NCBI RefSeq assembly: GCF_001968825.1
Contig: NZ_MIEU01000016.1
Location: forward strand, 62,001-126,000
Direction: 5' to 3'
Origin: Tersicoccus sp. Bi-70
GTDB lineage: Bacteria; Actinomycetota; Actinomycetes; Actinomycetales; Micrococcaceae
Length of the DNA: 64,000 bases
The position numbers and the translations under genes were made by a program. Under the pieces are notes generated by a model that saw only the letters and a list, made by a program, of their open reading frames with translations, did no database searches and was not told the origin of the DNA. Shown here in pieces: positions 16,612 through 25,548 of the stretch (its first letter is position 1; the number at the start of each line of letters is the position of its first letter).

Positions 16612-17510
16612 GCGGACAGCTCCCAACCGGCCTCGGCCAGATCGGCACGGATCAAGGTGGTCTCGTCCGCGGTGGGCGGGACGAGGGGCAGGCGCACGCC
16701 GGCGTGGGCGAGAACGCCCTGCCAGGCGAGGATCTGCTTGGCGGCGACGGCGCCCTGGACGCGCGCCATGGTGGCACGGATGACGGGCTCGAGCTCGTAG
16801 GCGATCGTCGTCGCGGTCGTCAGGTCGCCTGCGACGACGGCGTCGATCAGTTCGCGGAAGCGGGTGGTGGCGACGTGCGTGGTGACGCCGATGACGCCGA
16901 CGGCGCCGAGCGACATCCAGGGCAGGGTCAGCCCGTCGTCGCCGGACCACCAGGTGAGGTCGCTGCCCGCCAGCACGCGGGTCGCGGCGGCGAAGTCCGC
17001 CTTGGCGTCCTTGACGCCGACGATGCGCGGGTGCTCGGCGAGCCGGAGCATCGTCTCGGGCGCGATCGGGATGGAGGACCGGCCGGGGATGTCGTAGGCG
17101 ATGATCGGCAGGCCGACGGCGTCGGCGATGGCCGTGAAGTGGGCCTGCACGCCGGTCTGGCTGGGCTTGTTGTAGTACGGGGTGACGATCAGCAGGCCGT
17201 CGACACCGAGCTCCTCGGCGCGGCGGGACAGGTTGATCGAGTGGGCGGTGTCGTTGGTGCCCGTGCCCGCGATGATGCTGGCCCGGTCCCCCACCGCGTC
17301 CTTGACGGCACGGAACATGGCGAGGTTCTCCTCGTCCGTCAGCGTCGACGTCTCGCCGGTGGTGCCGGTGACGACCAGGCCGTCGCACCCGTCGCTCACG
17401 AGCCGGTCGGCCAGCGCCGCGGCGGCATCGAGGTCCACCTCCCCGTCCGGGGTGAAGGGCGTGACCATGGCGGTCAACAGGCGGCCGAAGGGAATGGGGG
17501 CGTCGGGCAT
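16608..17510 (-). CDS. dapA: 4-hydroxy-tetrahydrodipicolinate synthase
   Basis: DapA condenses pyruvate with aspartate semialdehyde, the first committed step to diaminopimelate and lysine. The 300-residue TIM barrel has the TGTTGETSTLT pyruvate-binding loop, catalytic Tyr in VTPYYNKPSQTG and the Schiff-base Lys in IVGVKDAKADF. The ATG at 17510 follows GTGGAGG; a longer frame upstream is Arg/Pro-rich and non-conserved. It is coupled to RNase J downstream. The 217 bases upstream hold short tandem repeats. dapB lies 2.3 kb upstream on the same strand, separated by four genes. Confidence 0.96.
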   Translation of the reverse strand: MPDAPIPFGRLLTAMVTPFTPDGEVDLDAAAALADRLVSDGCDGLVVTGTTGETSTLTDEENLAMFRAVKDAVGDRASIIAGTGTNDTAHSINLSRRAEELGVDGLLIVTPYYNKPSQTGVQAHFTAIADAVGLPIIAYDIPGRSSIPIAPETMLRLAEHPRIVGVKDAKADFAAATRVLAGSDLTWWSGDDGLTLPWMSLGAVGVIGVTTHVATTRFRELIDAVVAGDLTTATTIAYELEPVIRATMARVQGAVAAKQILAWQGVLAHAGVRLPLVPPTADETTLIRADLAEAGWELSA

Positions 17511-17598
17511 GGCCTCCACGTTACCGGCTGCGGGGGTCCCGCGCGCACCCGACGGGCCGGTCGCCGGCCGCCGCTGCGGCGGTTCTGCGGGGAGTGGA

Positions 17599-17697
17599 CG
17601 GACTGTCGACGGACTGTCGAGAGCAGGGTCGTCGGCGTGCCGGCGGCCGGGCCGACGCATGGTCGACGAGTGGGTCGACGAGTGGGTCGACGAGTGG
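17599..17697. repeat. short tandem repeats upstream of dapA (three 12-mers and two 11-mers)
   Basis: GTCGACGAGTGG is repeated three times without interruption at 17662-17697, and CGGACTGTCGA twice at 17599-17620. Both units contain GTCGA, and the first places a GTCGAC palindrome every 12 bases. The array lies between the DedA gene stop and dapA start, in non-coding DNA. Confidence 0.85.
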
Positions 17698-17727
17698 GTG
17701 GACTCGCTGCCGGCGAGACGGTCGAGG

Positions 17728-18411
17728 TCAGGCGCGCGAGCGGTGGCGCCGGACCTTGGCGACGAGGAACCAGACCAGCAGCACCGCGATGACGGCGAAG
17801 ATCACGTACTTGGCCGCGTCGACCCAGACCAGCACGGTGTCCCAGTGATCGCCGAGCAGATAGCCGGCCAGGATGAACACGGTGTTCCAGATGCCGGAGC
17901 CGACGAGGGTGAGCACCCCGAACCGCAGCGGTGGCATCGACTCGATCCCGGCGGGGATGGAGATGAGGCTGCGCACCCCGGGCATGAACCGGCCGAAGAA
18001 GATGGCGGCGTCCCCGTGCCGGTCGAACCAGCCGACGGCCTTGTCGACGTCCTCGACGTCGACCAGCGGGATCCTCGCCGCCAGCCGGACGATGCGATCG
18101 TGCCCGAGCACCCGGCCGATCTCGTACAGCAGGTAGGCGCCGAGCACCGAGCCGGTCGTGGTCCAGATGATCGCCTCGACCACGCTGAATCTGCCCTGAC
18201 TGGCGGCCAGACCCGCGAGCGGCAGGATCACCTCGGACGGGATCGGGGGGAAGACGTTCTCGAGGAACACCGCCAGGCCGGCCCCCGGAGCGCCGATCAC
18301 GCCCATCACGTCGATCACCCAGCGGGAGACGGCCCCGAAGACGCCGCCGGTGGCGCCCGAGACGGCGTCCTGGCTCGAGAGCGGCACCAGCAGGGACGCC
18401 ACCGCCGTCAC
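17728..18411 (-). CDS. DedA family membrane protein
   Basis: A 227-residue DedA-type protein with the family motifs ENVFPPIPSEVILPLAG and FFGRFMPGVRSLISIPAG plus about five membrane helices. DedA proteins are implicated in lipid flipping and membrane homeostasis. The GTG start overlaps the stop of the upstream flavoprotein gene by four bases (GTGA), so the two are coupled. The C-terminus ends in a basic tail KVRRHRSRA on the cytoplasmic side. Confidence 0.9.
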   Translation of the reverse strand: MTAVASLLVPLSSQDAVSGATGGVFGAVSRWVIDVMGVIGAPGAGLAVFLENVFPPIPSEVILPLAGLAASQGRFSVVEAIIWTTTGSVLGAYLLYEIGRVLGHDRIVRLAARIPLVDVEDVDKAVGWFDRHGDAAIFFGRFMPGVRSLISIPAGIESMPPLRFGVLTLVGSGIWNTVFILAGYLLGDHWDTVLVWVDAAKYVIFAVIAVLLVWFLVAKVRRHRSRA

Positions 18412-19034
18412 GGCTGGACCCGGCGCTGCTGCCACGGGTCGGCCGGCGTCGCCCGGGTGAGCTGCACGCGGGTCTGGGTGCGCTCCTCGTCCTGGGACCA
18501 GAACTCGATCGCGGTCGCCACCAGCCGGTACCCGTGCCACGTGGCGGGGCGTGCGAGCTCGTCGGGCGTCTCCGCGAGGTCGCGGATCCGCTCCCACAGC
18601 CGCTCGAGTCCGTCCGGGTCCATCGGCTCGCTCTGCCGGGAGGCGACGAATCCGGCCCGGGACAGCGGCGCGTGGGAGGCGAAGAGCTCGTCCGAGCCGG
18701 CGTCGTCGAGCACCTCGACCGGCCCACTCACGCGGACCTGCCGGAGCGGGTCCGGCCAGAGGAAGACGGCGGCGGCCTCGGGGTGGGCGGCCAGGTCGCG
18801 ACCCTTGGCGCTGGTCCCGGACGTGACGAACACCACGCCGGAGTCGTCCACGCGCTTGGCGATCACGATGCGGTTGGCGGGCAACCCCGCCGGCGTCACG
18901 GTCGCGAGGCTGATGGCGTCGGGGATGCCGCTGCCGATCTCACGGGCTTGCTCCCACCACGACCGCAGGCGGCCGAGCGGGTCGGTGGACGCGTCGGAGT
19001 CGTTCTCCGGCCGGGCGGGTCCGTGGTCGCTCAT
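18408..19034 (-). CDS. pyridoxamine 5'-phosphate oxidase family flavoprotein
   Basis: A 208-residue split-barrel FMN protein. It resembles PNP oxidase: RIVIAKRVDDSGVVFVTSGT, AAVFLWPDPLRQVRVSGPVE, LSRAGFVASRQSEPM and a C-terminal TRVQLTRATPADPWQQRRV close to the end of PdxH proteins. Function as a true PdxH (making pyridoxal phosphate) is likely but not proven. Its ATG overlaps the upstream membrane-protein stop (ATGA) and its own stop overlaps the DedA start, so it is the middle of a three-gene coupled operon. Confidence 0.85.
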   Translation of the reverse strand: MSDHGPARPENDSDASTDPLGRLRSWWEQAREIGSGIPDAISLATVTPAGLPANRIVIAKRVDDSGVVFVTSGTSAKGRDLAAHPEAAAVFLWPDPLRQVRVSGPVEVLDDAGSDELFASHAPLSRAGFVASRQSEPMDPDGLERLWERIRDLAETPDELARPATWHGYRLVATAIEFWSQDEERTQTRVQLTRATPADPWQQRRVQP

Positions 19035-19720
19035 GGGGTGGGTCCCTCCGTCGCTGCACCGGGCTGGGCCGGGTGGTCCGGGTTCTCGGCGTGACGGCGG
19101 ATGGCGTCCCGCATCGCCCGGCGGCCGCGGGTCCGGTCCCCGGCGGCGTCGTAGGCCCACGCCAGCCTGAACCAGCGGCGCCAGTCCTCAGGGTCGGCCT
19201 GCACCTCGGTGCGGTACCGCTCGAACGCCTCGTCGGCGGCGGCACGGATCACCCGGCCGGACGGGCGGCGCGGCAGGTCGTCGTCGGGCAGGCCGCCCTC
19301 CCGGTCGAGGATCCGGGCCATCCGCTCCACCTGGGTGCCGAACGCGATCTCCCGGGCGAGGACCCAGGCGCCCACGACGGGCAGCAGCAGCAGGGCGACG
19401 CCGAGTCCCTTGGCGAGGGCGCCGTCGGACATCAGCAGCAGCCAGCCGCGCTGGGCGGTGAGCACGAGGTAGAGGGCGAGCAGGACGACGACGACGGCGA
19501 CCCACACGCGGGTGGCGAGGAAGAAGAACGCCGGCGCGATGAAGATCAGGCCGAGCCAGAAGTCGAACGGGGCCACCAGCGCGCCGATCACCAGCAGCAC
19601 CAGCCCGATCAGGTGCCGGGTGCTCAGGGCGCGCCGCGCGTTCTTCCGCTCCGCGTCCTTCCGCACCGTCTCGACATCCGGCTTCTCGGCATGGGCGCCG
19701 TGACCGGTCGTCTCACTCAT
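19031..19720 (-). CDS. membrane protein with C-terminal helical (TPR-like) region
   Basis: A 229-residue protein: a hydrophilic N-terminus, then about four membrane helices (residues ~40-150), then a cytoplasmic domain in which EDWRRWFRLAWAYDAAGDRTRGRRAMRDAIR resembles a single tetratricopeptide-like helix pair. I do not recognise the family. The ATG at 19720 follows AAGGGA. It is the first gene of a coupled operon with the flavoprotein and DedA genes. Confidence 0.75.
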   Translation of the reverse strand: MSETTGHGAHAEKPDVETVRKDAERKNARRALSTRHLIGLVLLVIGALVAPFDFWLGLIFIAPAFFFLATRVWVAVVVVLLALYLVLTAQRGWLLLMSDGALAKGLGVALLLLPVVGAWVLAREIAFGTQVERMARILDREGGLPDDDLPRRPSGRVIRAAADEAFERYRTEVQADPEDWRRWFRLAWAYDAAGDRTRGRRAMRDAIRRHAENPDHPAQPGAATEGPTP

Positions 19721-19784
19721 CGCTGTCCCTTCGAGTCCCTCGTTCTGCTCGTCCAGTCGTGCAGCGCTTTTCTGCACGGCTCCG

Positions 19785-20609
19785 TCACCGCTCCTCGAGG
19801 CCGAGGAAGGCGTCGAGGCCGTGGGTGAGGCCGGGAGCGGTGGTGACGGATCGGATGCCGAGCAGGACGCCGGGCATGAAGGAGGTACGGTCCAGCGAGT
19901 CGTGCCGGATGGTCAGCGTCTCTCCCGGGGAGCCGAGCAGCACCTCCTGGTGGGCGACGAGGCCGCGCAGGCGCACGCTGTGCACACGCACGCCGTCGAC
20001 GTCGGCGCCGCGCGCTTCCGGCGTGCCGGTGCGGGTCGCGTCCGGGCTCGGCGCCGTCCCCGCGGCGCGGCGGGCCTCGGCGACGAGCGCCGCGGTGCGG
20101 GCGGCCGTGCCGGACGGGGCGTCGACCTTGTCCGGGTGGTGCAGTTCAATGATCTCGACCGACTCGAAGAAGCGCGCGGCCTTCGCGGCGAACGCAGTGG
20201 CGAGCACGGAGCCGACGGCGAAGTTCGGGGCGATCAGCACGCCGATACCCGGGGCCGCGGCCAGGGCGTCGGTCAGGGCGGCCAGACGGGCCTCGTCCCA
20301 GCCGGTGGTGCCGACGACGGCGTGGACGCCGTTGCGGACGGCGAAGTGCACGATCTCCTCGGTGCTGTCCGGCACCGTCAGGTCGACCAGGACGTCGGCC
20401 CGCGCGCGCACGACCTGCTCCAGGTCGTCACCGCGGCGCAGGGCGGCGACAAGTTCGAGATCGTCGGCCGCCTCGATCGCGTCGACGGCGGCCGCGCCCA
20501 TGCGTCCGCCGGCCCCGGTCACCGCGACGCGGATGGGGGTCGAGCCGGAGTCGGTTCCGGGAGCGTCGATTCCGACGGCGTCGGCTTCGGGAACGGAGGA
20601 GTCGGGCAT
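19785..20609 (-). CDS. dapB: 4-hydroxy-tetrahydrodipicolinate reductase
   Basis: DapB reduces the DapA product with NAD(P)H in the diaminopimelate pathway. The 274-residue protein has the Rossmann motif VAVTGAGGRMG, GTTGWD, APNFAVGSVL and the catalytic segment EIIELHHPDKVDAPSGTA. A ~25-residue non-conserved N-terminal extension is present. The ATG at 20609 is chosen because TAGGGT lies 7 bases upstream (leaderless type) and GGTGGAG also precedes it; a GTG at 20618 is the alternative. A strong terminator hairpin lies upstream of it, at the end of the neighbouring GH28 remnant. Confidence 0.96.
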   Translation of the reverse strand: MPDSSVPEADAVGIDAPGTDSGSTPIRVAVTGAGGRMGAAAVDAIEAADDLELVAALRRGDDLEQVVRARADVLVDLTVPDSTEEIVHFAVRNGVHAVVGTTGWDEARLAALTDALAAAPGIGVLIAPNFAVGSVLATAFAAKAARFFESVEIIELHHPDKVDAPSGTAARTAALVAEARRAAGTAPSPDATRTGTPEARGADVDGVRVHSVRLRGLVAHQEVLLGSPGETLTIRHDSLDRTSFMPGVLLGIRSVTTAPGLTHGLDAFLGLEER

Positions 20610-20616
20610 GGTCTCC

Positions 20617-20622
20617 ACCCTA
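20617..20622 (-). promoter_or_regulatory. -10 hexamer TAGGGT before dapB
   Basis: TAGGGT on the minus strand ends 7 bases before the dapB ATG. It overlaps the region that could also serve as a Shine-Dalgarno sequence, so either mode of initiation is possible. Confidence 0.4.
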
Positions 20623-20660
20623 GGGCAGCAGGCTGGGAGGCCCGGCCGTCGGAGACGGCG

Positions 20661-20697
20661 ACGGGCCGGGCAGGATCGGCGACCCTGCCCGGCCCGT
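20661..20697. terminator. 14-bp perfect stem-loop between the GH28 remnant and dapB
   Basis: ACGGGCCGGGCAGG is followed after 9 bases by its exact complement CCTGCCCGGCCCGT. It lies 33 bases past the GH28 stop and would end that minus-strand transcript before dapB. Confidence 0.8.
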
Positions 20698-20729
20698 GTC
20701 AGCCGGCAGCGGGTGACGTCAGTCCGGTG

Positions 20730-22181
20730 TCAGGTCGTCGCCCGCAGGCCGGTGACGGCGACGCCCTCCTCGACGAGGTAGGGGCTGCCCGTGGTCGGCT
20801 GCACCCGGACGCCGTGGAAGGCACCGGTGACGTTGCGCAGTTCCAGCGCGGTGCCCTGCAGCAGGACGCCGGACAGATCGATGCGCTGCAGTGGGGCCTC
20901 GGGCAGTCCGATCAGCTGGGACTTCTGCGCCCCGGTGGCCTGCAGGTCCCGCACCGTGACGTCGTGGATGTGCGGCGTCGTCGCGGTCACGGGCCGGCCG
21001 GTGTCCACGCCGGGCTTCGGCAGGCCCGTGTAGTAGTCGGTGAAGGTGATGGGGCTGGCGACGTCGGTCATCCGCACGTGCTCGAAGGCGATCTCCCCGA
21101 TGTCGCTGCCCCGGTCACGGCCGGACTTGATGCGCACCCCGTTGTCGGTGCCGGTGAAGGTCAGGTGGGAGCCGCGGACGTCGCGGACGCCGTTGTCGGC
21201 CTCGCTGCCGATGCTCAGCCCGTGCCCGGTGCCGAACACCGAGTCGGTCACGGTGATGTCGGTCGCCGGGACGGCCGGGGTCGCGAAGCCGGGGAAGCCG
21301 GACTTGATGGCGACGTCGTCGTCCCCGGTGGCGATGTCGAGCCGGCTCAGGCGCACCCGGTCGGAGGAGACGACGTCGACGCCGTCGGTGTTGGGGGCGT
21401 CCGACGGGTTGCGGACCGTCAGGCCGGTGACGGCGGCGTCGGTCGTGTACCTCAGGCCCAGGCACCACATCGAGCAGTTGGTCACGGTGGCATCGGAGAC
21501 GGAGACCCGCTGCGCGTCGTAGAACTCGACGACCCACGGCCGGGGCAGGCCGTTGCTCGTGGGGATCGCCCCGAGCGCCGCGTACCGGGAGGCGGGCAGC
21601 GCGGACGGGTGGGCGGGGTCGGCCTCGATGGCGGCCGCGAGCGCCCCGAACGTCAGCGCCGACTTGTAGCGGGAGATGTCCGTCTTGGCCTGCTGGGCCT
21701 CGGTCCACCAGAGCTGGCTGCCCTGGCCGTCGATGGTGCCGCCGCCGGTGATCGCGACGTCGGTGACCCCGCGGCCGGAGACCAGCGCCTCGGCGACGTC
21801 GGGGTTGCCCGCCGCGGACTGGTTGAAGGTGTAGCCGACGAAGCCCCAGGTGAATCGGGACCGGTCGGCGACCGCCCGCAGCGTCGCCCCGTCGTCGATC
21901 TGCAGGGTGATGTGGCTGCGCAGCTGGATGGGTCCGGTCACCCAGGTCCGGTCCGGGCCGGTGAGCCGGACGGTGCCACCGCCGCGAGCGGCGCAGTCGT
22001 CGATCGCGCGCTGGATCGGCACGGTGTCGTCGTGGGTCCCGTCGCCGAGGGCGCCCCAGGAGCTGGGCAGGCAGGTGGACGACGTCGCCGGCGACGGTGT
22101 GGTGCGGGAACCGGCGGTGCCGGGGGCAGCACTGCCGGGGACCGCGGCGACGGGCGCGAGCGCAGCCGTCAGGGCGGCGCC
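20730..22181 (-). pseudogene. 5'-truncated GH28 polygalacturonase-like gene
   Basis: The reading frame encodes a glycoside hydrolase family 28 beta-helix: SWGALGDGTHDDTVPIQRAI at the N-terminus, then the catalytic motifs NTDGVDV, GDDDVAIKSG, GHGLSIGSE and RIKSGRDRG, all intact. Such enzymes cleave pectin/galacturonan outside the cell. Upstream in frame the sequence reads ALTAALAPVAAVPGSAAPG, which looks like the second half of a signal peptide, but a TAG stop (22184-22182) cuts it off and there is no ATG, GTG or TTG before it. The first usable start is a GTG at 22022, inside the mature domain. The gene has therefore lost its start and signal peptide at a breakpoint where a symporter remnant begins. 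Confidence 0.8.
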
Positions 22182-22452
22182 CTACTTGATGTTCAACTTC
22201 TCCCGCAAGATCGCCCAGTCGATCGCGGGCGGGCTGGCCGGCTTCGGCCTGACGCTGGTCGGGTACGTGCCGAACGTCGCGCAGTCCGCCGGCGCGGCAC
22301 TCGGCATCAAGGGGATCCAGGCCCTCTACCCCGCGATCGCGTTCTGCATCGCCGGCCTCGTGCTCTGGTTCCTGTACCCGCTCACCGACACCCGGCACCG
22401 GGAACTCGTCGAGGAGATCCACGTGCGGGAGGCCGAGGCGACCGCCGGCTGA
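22180..22452 (+). pseudogene. C-terminal remnant of a GPH-family sugar:cation symporter
   Basis: About 90 codons read FNFSRKIAQSIAGGLAGFG, LTLVGYVPN, then two more hydrophobic stretches and LVLWFLYPLTDTRHRELVEEI, which is the characteristic last third of glycoside-pentoside-hexuronide symporters (MelB-like). A complete protein would have ~450 residues, so roughly 350 N-terminal residues are missing. The break abuts the 5' end of the GH28 gene on the other strand. A GH28 enzyme and a GPH transporter are natural partners in galacturonide use. Confidence 0.75.
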
Positions 22453-22503
22453 CGGGTGCTGTGGGCCTTCTCTCAGAGCGGGGCGGCCGTGGGCGAGAAC
22501 CGA

Positions 22504-22509
22504 TAGACT
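22504..22509 (+). promoter_or_regulatory. -10 hexamer TAGACT before the acyltransferase gene
   Basis: TAGACT ends 10 bases before the first in-frame TTG of the acyltransferase gene. With no Shine-Dalgarno sequence in between, a very short or absent leader is likely. Confidence 0.4.
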
Positions 22510-22519
22510 CGATATCGTT

Positions 22520-24343
22520 TTGGTAACGACGTCGTCTGTCCCCTCCCCCACGGCCGTCCCGACCGCGTCGGCACGGCCGCGTCACGCGAGCCTTCCCGGC
22601 CTCGACGGTCTCCGGGCGCTCGCCGTCGTGCTCGTGCTGCTCTACCACCTGCTGCCGCAGTGGATGCCCGGCGGCATGATCGGCGTCGACGTCTTCTTCG
22701 TCCTCAGCGGCTTCCTCATCACCTCCCTGCTGCTGGTCGAGTTCCGCCGCACCGGACGGATCGCGTTCGGTGCCTTCTGGCTGCGCCGGGCGCGCCGGTT
22801 GCTGCCCGCGATGCTGCTCGTCCTGTTCACGACGACCACCGCCGCCGCCCTGCTGGGCGGTGACGTGCTCGTCGGGCTGGGCCGGCAGCTCACCGGCGCT
22901 CTGACCTACACCAGCAACTGGCTGGGCATCACCTCCCACTCGGCGTACTTCGCGCAGACGTCCCCGCAGCTGCTCACGCACTTCTGGTCCCTCAGCGTGG
23001 AGGAGCAGTTCTACGTGGCGTGGCCGCTGATCGTGGTCGGCCTGCTGCTGCTGAAGGCGCGCCGCCGGATCCTCGTCGTCGCGGCGACCCTGGCCGCCGT
23101 CGCCTCCGCCGCCGGCATGGCCGCCCTGCACGTGCCCGGCTCGGAGGCCACCCGCGTCTACTTCGGGACCGACACCCACAGCTTCGGGCTGATGGCCGGG
23201 GCCGCCCTCGCGTTCGCCGTCCCCCACGCGCTCGACGCCGCCCGCGCGGCCGCTGCCACTGCGGCCGTGGCCCGGGTGCGGCACGGGCTCGGGCTGCTCA
23301 GCCTGGCGGGTCTGGTGGCGTGCGGTGTCGTGCTCACCGAGCGCAGCGACCTGACTTACCAGGGCGGGCTGGCGCTGGCGACGCTGCTGACCGTCGGTGT
23401 CGTCCAGGGCCTGCTGACCCGGCGCCCCGGCGCGCTCTCCCGCCTGTTGTCGGTGGCCCCGCTCGTGTGGGTCGGCCGGCGCTCCTACGGGCTGTACCTG
23501 TGGCACTGGCCGGTCCTCGTCCTGCTCCACTACGCCGACCCGACGCTGCCCATGCTCACGCAGGCCGTCATCGTCGTCGCCGTGACGCTGGCTCTCACCG
23601 AGGCGAGCTACCGGTGGGTCGAGCGGCCCGTGCTCAGGCTCGGTTGGCGGGGAGCCCTGCGGGCGCTCGGCTCCCACGCCCGCACCCGCGGCCGGAAGGC
23701 GCTGGCGGTGGCCGTCGTCGCGGTGGCCGCCGTGCTCGGCAGTGGCAGCGTGGCCGTCGCCGGCGTCACCGACGCGCCCACCACCACGCAGGCGCAGCAG
23801 CAGATCGAGTCCGGGCAGAAGGTCCTCGACGCCCAGCCGACCAGCACGATCGGCCGGGCCACCGGCGCGGGGCGGGACGTCACGGTGATCGGCGACTCGG
23901 TGACGGTCGCTTCCACCGCCGCCCTCGAGCGGGACCTGCGCGGCGCGGTGATCGACGCGAGTGTGGGCCGGTCGATGAACGACGCCGCCGACGTCGCCCG
24001 CCGCCTGGCGGACCAGGGCCGGCTCGGCCGCACCGTGGTGGTCGGCCTGGCCACGAACGACGTGTTCTCCCGCCAGCGGATCGCCGACCTGCTGGACGTC
24101 CTCGGGCCCGACCGCCGTCTGGTGCTCGTGACCGGCTTCGCTCCGGACCGCGTCTACTGGACGGCCGACGCCAACCGGGCCCTGCACGAGGCGGTGGCGG
24201 ACGAGCCCCGCATCACCGTCGCGGACTGGCAGGCCGCCGTCGCCGTGCACCCCGAGTGGTTGGCCAGCGACGGCATCCATCCGACTCCGCGCGGCCAGCA
24301 GCTGTACGCGGACGTGATCACCCGGGCGATCACCGGCCCCTGA
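22520..24343 (+). CDS. acyltransferase-3 membrane protein with C-terminal SGNH domain (OafA/YrhL type)
   Basis: A 607-residue protein that probably acetylates a cell-surface polysaccharide. Residues ~27-370 hold the acyltransferase-3 module with ~10 membrane helices: GLDGLRALAVVLVLLYHL (catalytic His), GVDVFFVLSGFLIT, FWLRRARRLLPAM, THFWSLSVEEQFYVAWPL. A short linker leads to an SGNH hydrolase domain (~430-607) with GDSV, GLATND and DGIHPTPRG supplying Ser, Gly, Asn and Asp/His. The start is uncertain: the first in-frame codon is a TTG at 22520 without a Shine-Dalgarno. It begins 67 bases after the symporter remnant. Confidence 0.9.
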   Translation: MVTTSSVPSPTAVPTASARPRHASLPGLDGLRALAVVLVLLYHLLPQWMPGGMIGVDVFFVLSGFLITSLLLVEFRRTGRIAFGAFWLRRARRLLPAMLLVLFTTTTAAALLGGDVLVGLGRQLTGALTYTSNWLGITSHSAYFAQTSPQLLTHFWSLSVEEQFYVAWPLIVVGLLLLKARRRILVVAATLAAVASAAGMAALHVPGSEATRVYFGTDTHSFGLMAGAALAFAVPHALDAARAAAATAAVARVRHGLGLLSLAGLVACGVVLTERSDLTYQGGLALATLLTVGVVQGLLTRRPGALSRLLSVAPLVWVGRRSYGLYLWHWPVLVLLHYADPTLPMLTQAVIVVAVTLALTEASYRWVERPVLRLGWRGALRALGSHARTRGRKALAVAVVAVAAVLGSGSVAVAGVTDAPTTTQAQQQIESGQKVLDAQPTSTIGRATGAGRDVTVIGDSVTVASTAALERDLRGAVIDASVGRSMNDAADVARRLADQGRLGRTVVVGLATNDVFSRQRIADLLDVLGPDRRLVLVTGFAPDRVYWTADANRALHEAVADEPRITVADWQAAVAVHPEWLASDGIHPTPRGQQLYADVITRAITGP

Positions 24344-24462
24344 CGGGTGTCCGGCCGTCGTGCCACCGCCAGCCGGGGAATCCCCCGTGAGGTTGCCCGG
24401 AACCGGCGCTGACGGACCGGGACCGGCGTAGCGTGGATGTCACCGCACACGGGAGGCCGGAC

Positions 24463-25548
24463 ATGAGCACGAACTGGTACCGCTGGGTCCCCGCTGCCGC
24501 CGTCCCCGCGCTCGTCGCGGTGGGCCTGGCGACCAGTGGCGCCTCTGCCGCATCCCCGCCCGCCCCCGCGACGGCCGAGCAGGTGCTCGCCCTCGTCGCG
24601 GCCCACCGGACCCACCAGTTCTCCGGCGAGGTCGAGCAGCGCACCGACCTCGGGTTGCCGTCGATCCCGGCGAAGGCCCTCGGCTCGGATGCCGGCGCCG
24701 GGAACACGGCCGCGATCCTCGACCTGCTCACCACCGGGCACACCGCCCGCGTCTACGTCGACGGACCGACGAAGCAGCGGGTCCAGGTGATGGATCAGCT
24801 CGCCGAACGCGACGCGATCCGTTCCGGGACGAGCGCATGGACCTGGGACTCGGCGACGAAGCGGGCGACGCACACGACGCTGCCGACCGCGACCGCGTCG
24901 AGCGGTGCCGGTCCCCTCACGCCCGACAGCCCGAGCCCGGCCGCGGCGACGCCGGACGAGCTGGCCCAGCACGTCCTCGCCACGGTCGGCCCCTCGACCA
25001 CCGTGACGGTCGGCGATCCCGTGACGGTCGCGAACCACGGCGCCTGGACCCTCGTCCTGACGCCGCGCACGACGGGCAGCCTGGTCGCCTCGGTGCGGAT
25101 CGCCGTCGAGTCGACCACCGGGCTGCCGCTGGCCGTCGACGTCTACGCGAAGGGGCAGGCGGATCCCGCGTTCCACGTCGCCCTGACCTCGCTCGACCTG
25201 CGGGCGCCCGACCCGTCGGTGTTCTCGTTCACGCCGCCGGCGGGTGCCACCGTCACGCAGCAGCAGCTGCCCACGGCGTCCCACCGCTCCCGGCCCCTCA
25301 CCTCGTCGAACCAGCAGGCCGCGAAGGAGACGGCCGGCACCGCCGCCGGCTGGGATGCCGTCACGGTGATTCCCGCCGCCCGCGTGCCCGCGGACCTCAC
25401 CCGGTCCCCGCTCGTCACCCAGGTCGCCACGCGGGTGCCGGGCGGACGCCTGCTCTCCACCTCGCTCGTCAATGTCCTGCTCACCGACGACGGACGGCTC
25501 CTCGCCGGCGCCGTGCCGGCGAGCACGCTCGAGGCCGCCGCCCGGTGA
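24463..25548 (+). CDS. LolA-like secreted lipoprotein-carrier-fold protein
   Basis: A 361-residue exported protein: signal sequence ending SGASAAS, then EQVLALVAAHRTHQFSGEVEQRTDLGLPS, the opening strand pattern of LolA/RseB-fold proteins, and a later VFSFTPPAGATVTQQQLP segment typical of the same fold in actinobacteria. The ATG at 24463 has GGGAGG 6 bases upstream; a GTG at 24433 would remove the signal-peptide position. The stop overlaps the GTG of the ABC ATPase (GTGA), so it is the first gene of a three-gene export operon. I infer a periplasm-equivalent substrate-binding or sensing role for the transporter. Confidence 0.82.
   Translation: MSTNWYRWVPAAAVPALVAVGLATSGASAASPPAPATAEQVLALVAAHRTHQFSGEVEQRTDLGLPSIPAKALGSDAGAGNTAAILDLLTTGHTARVYVDGPTKQRVQVMDQLAERDAIRSGTSAWTWDSATKRATHTTLPTATASSGAGPLTPDSPSPAAATPDELAQHVLATVGPSTTVTVGDPVTVANHGAWTLVLTPRTTGSLVASVRIAVESTTGLPLAVDVYAKGQADPAFHVALTSLDLRAPDPSVFSFTPPAGATVTQQQLPTASHRSRPLTSSNQQAAKETAGTAAGWDAVTVIPAARVPADLTRSPLVTQVATRVPGGRLLSTSLVNVLLTDDGRLLAGAVPASTLEAAAR

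Noticed and set aside
11125-16800. A 1,891-codon open frame on the plus strand opposite ftsK and RNase J
   Set aside because: It runs antisense to well-supported genes (ftsK, RNase J) and has the Arg/Gly/Val-biased composition of a GC-driven shadow frame; no domain is visible.
17511-17727. An attachment site or short gene in the dapA upstream region
   Set aside because: No inverted or direct repeat pair of att type, no integrase nearby and no supported reading frame; the region is best described as short tandem repeats.
22382-24280. A long minus-strand frame opposite the acyltransferase
   Set aside because: The acyltransferase on the plus strand has unambiguous motifs; the opposite frame is only the GC shadow.
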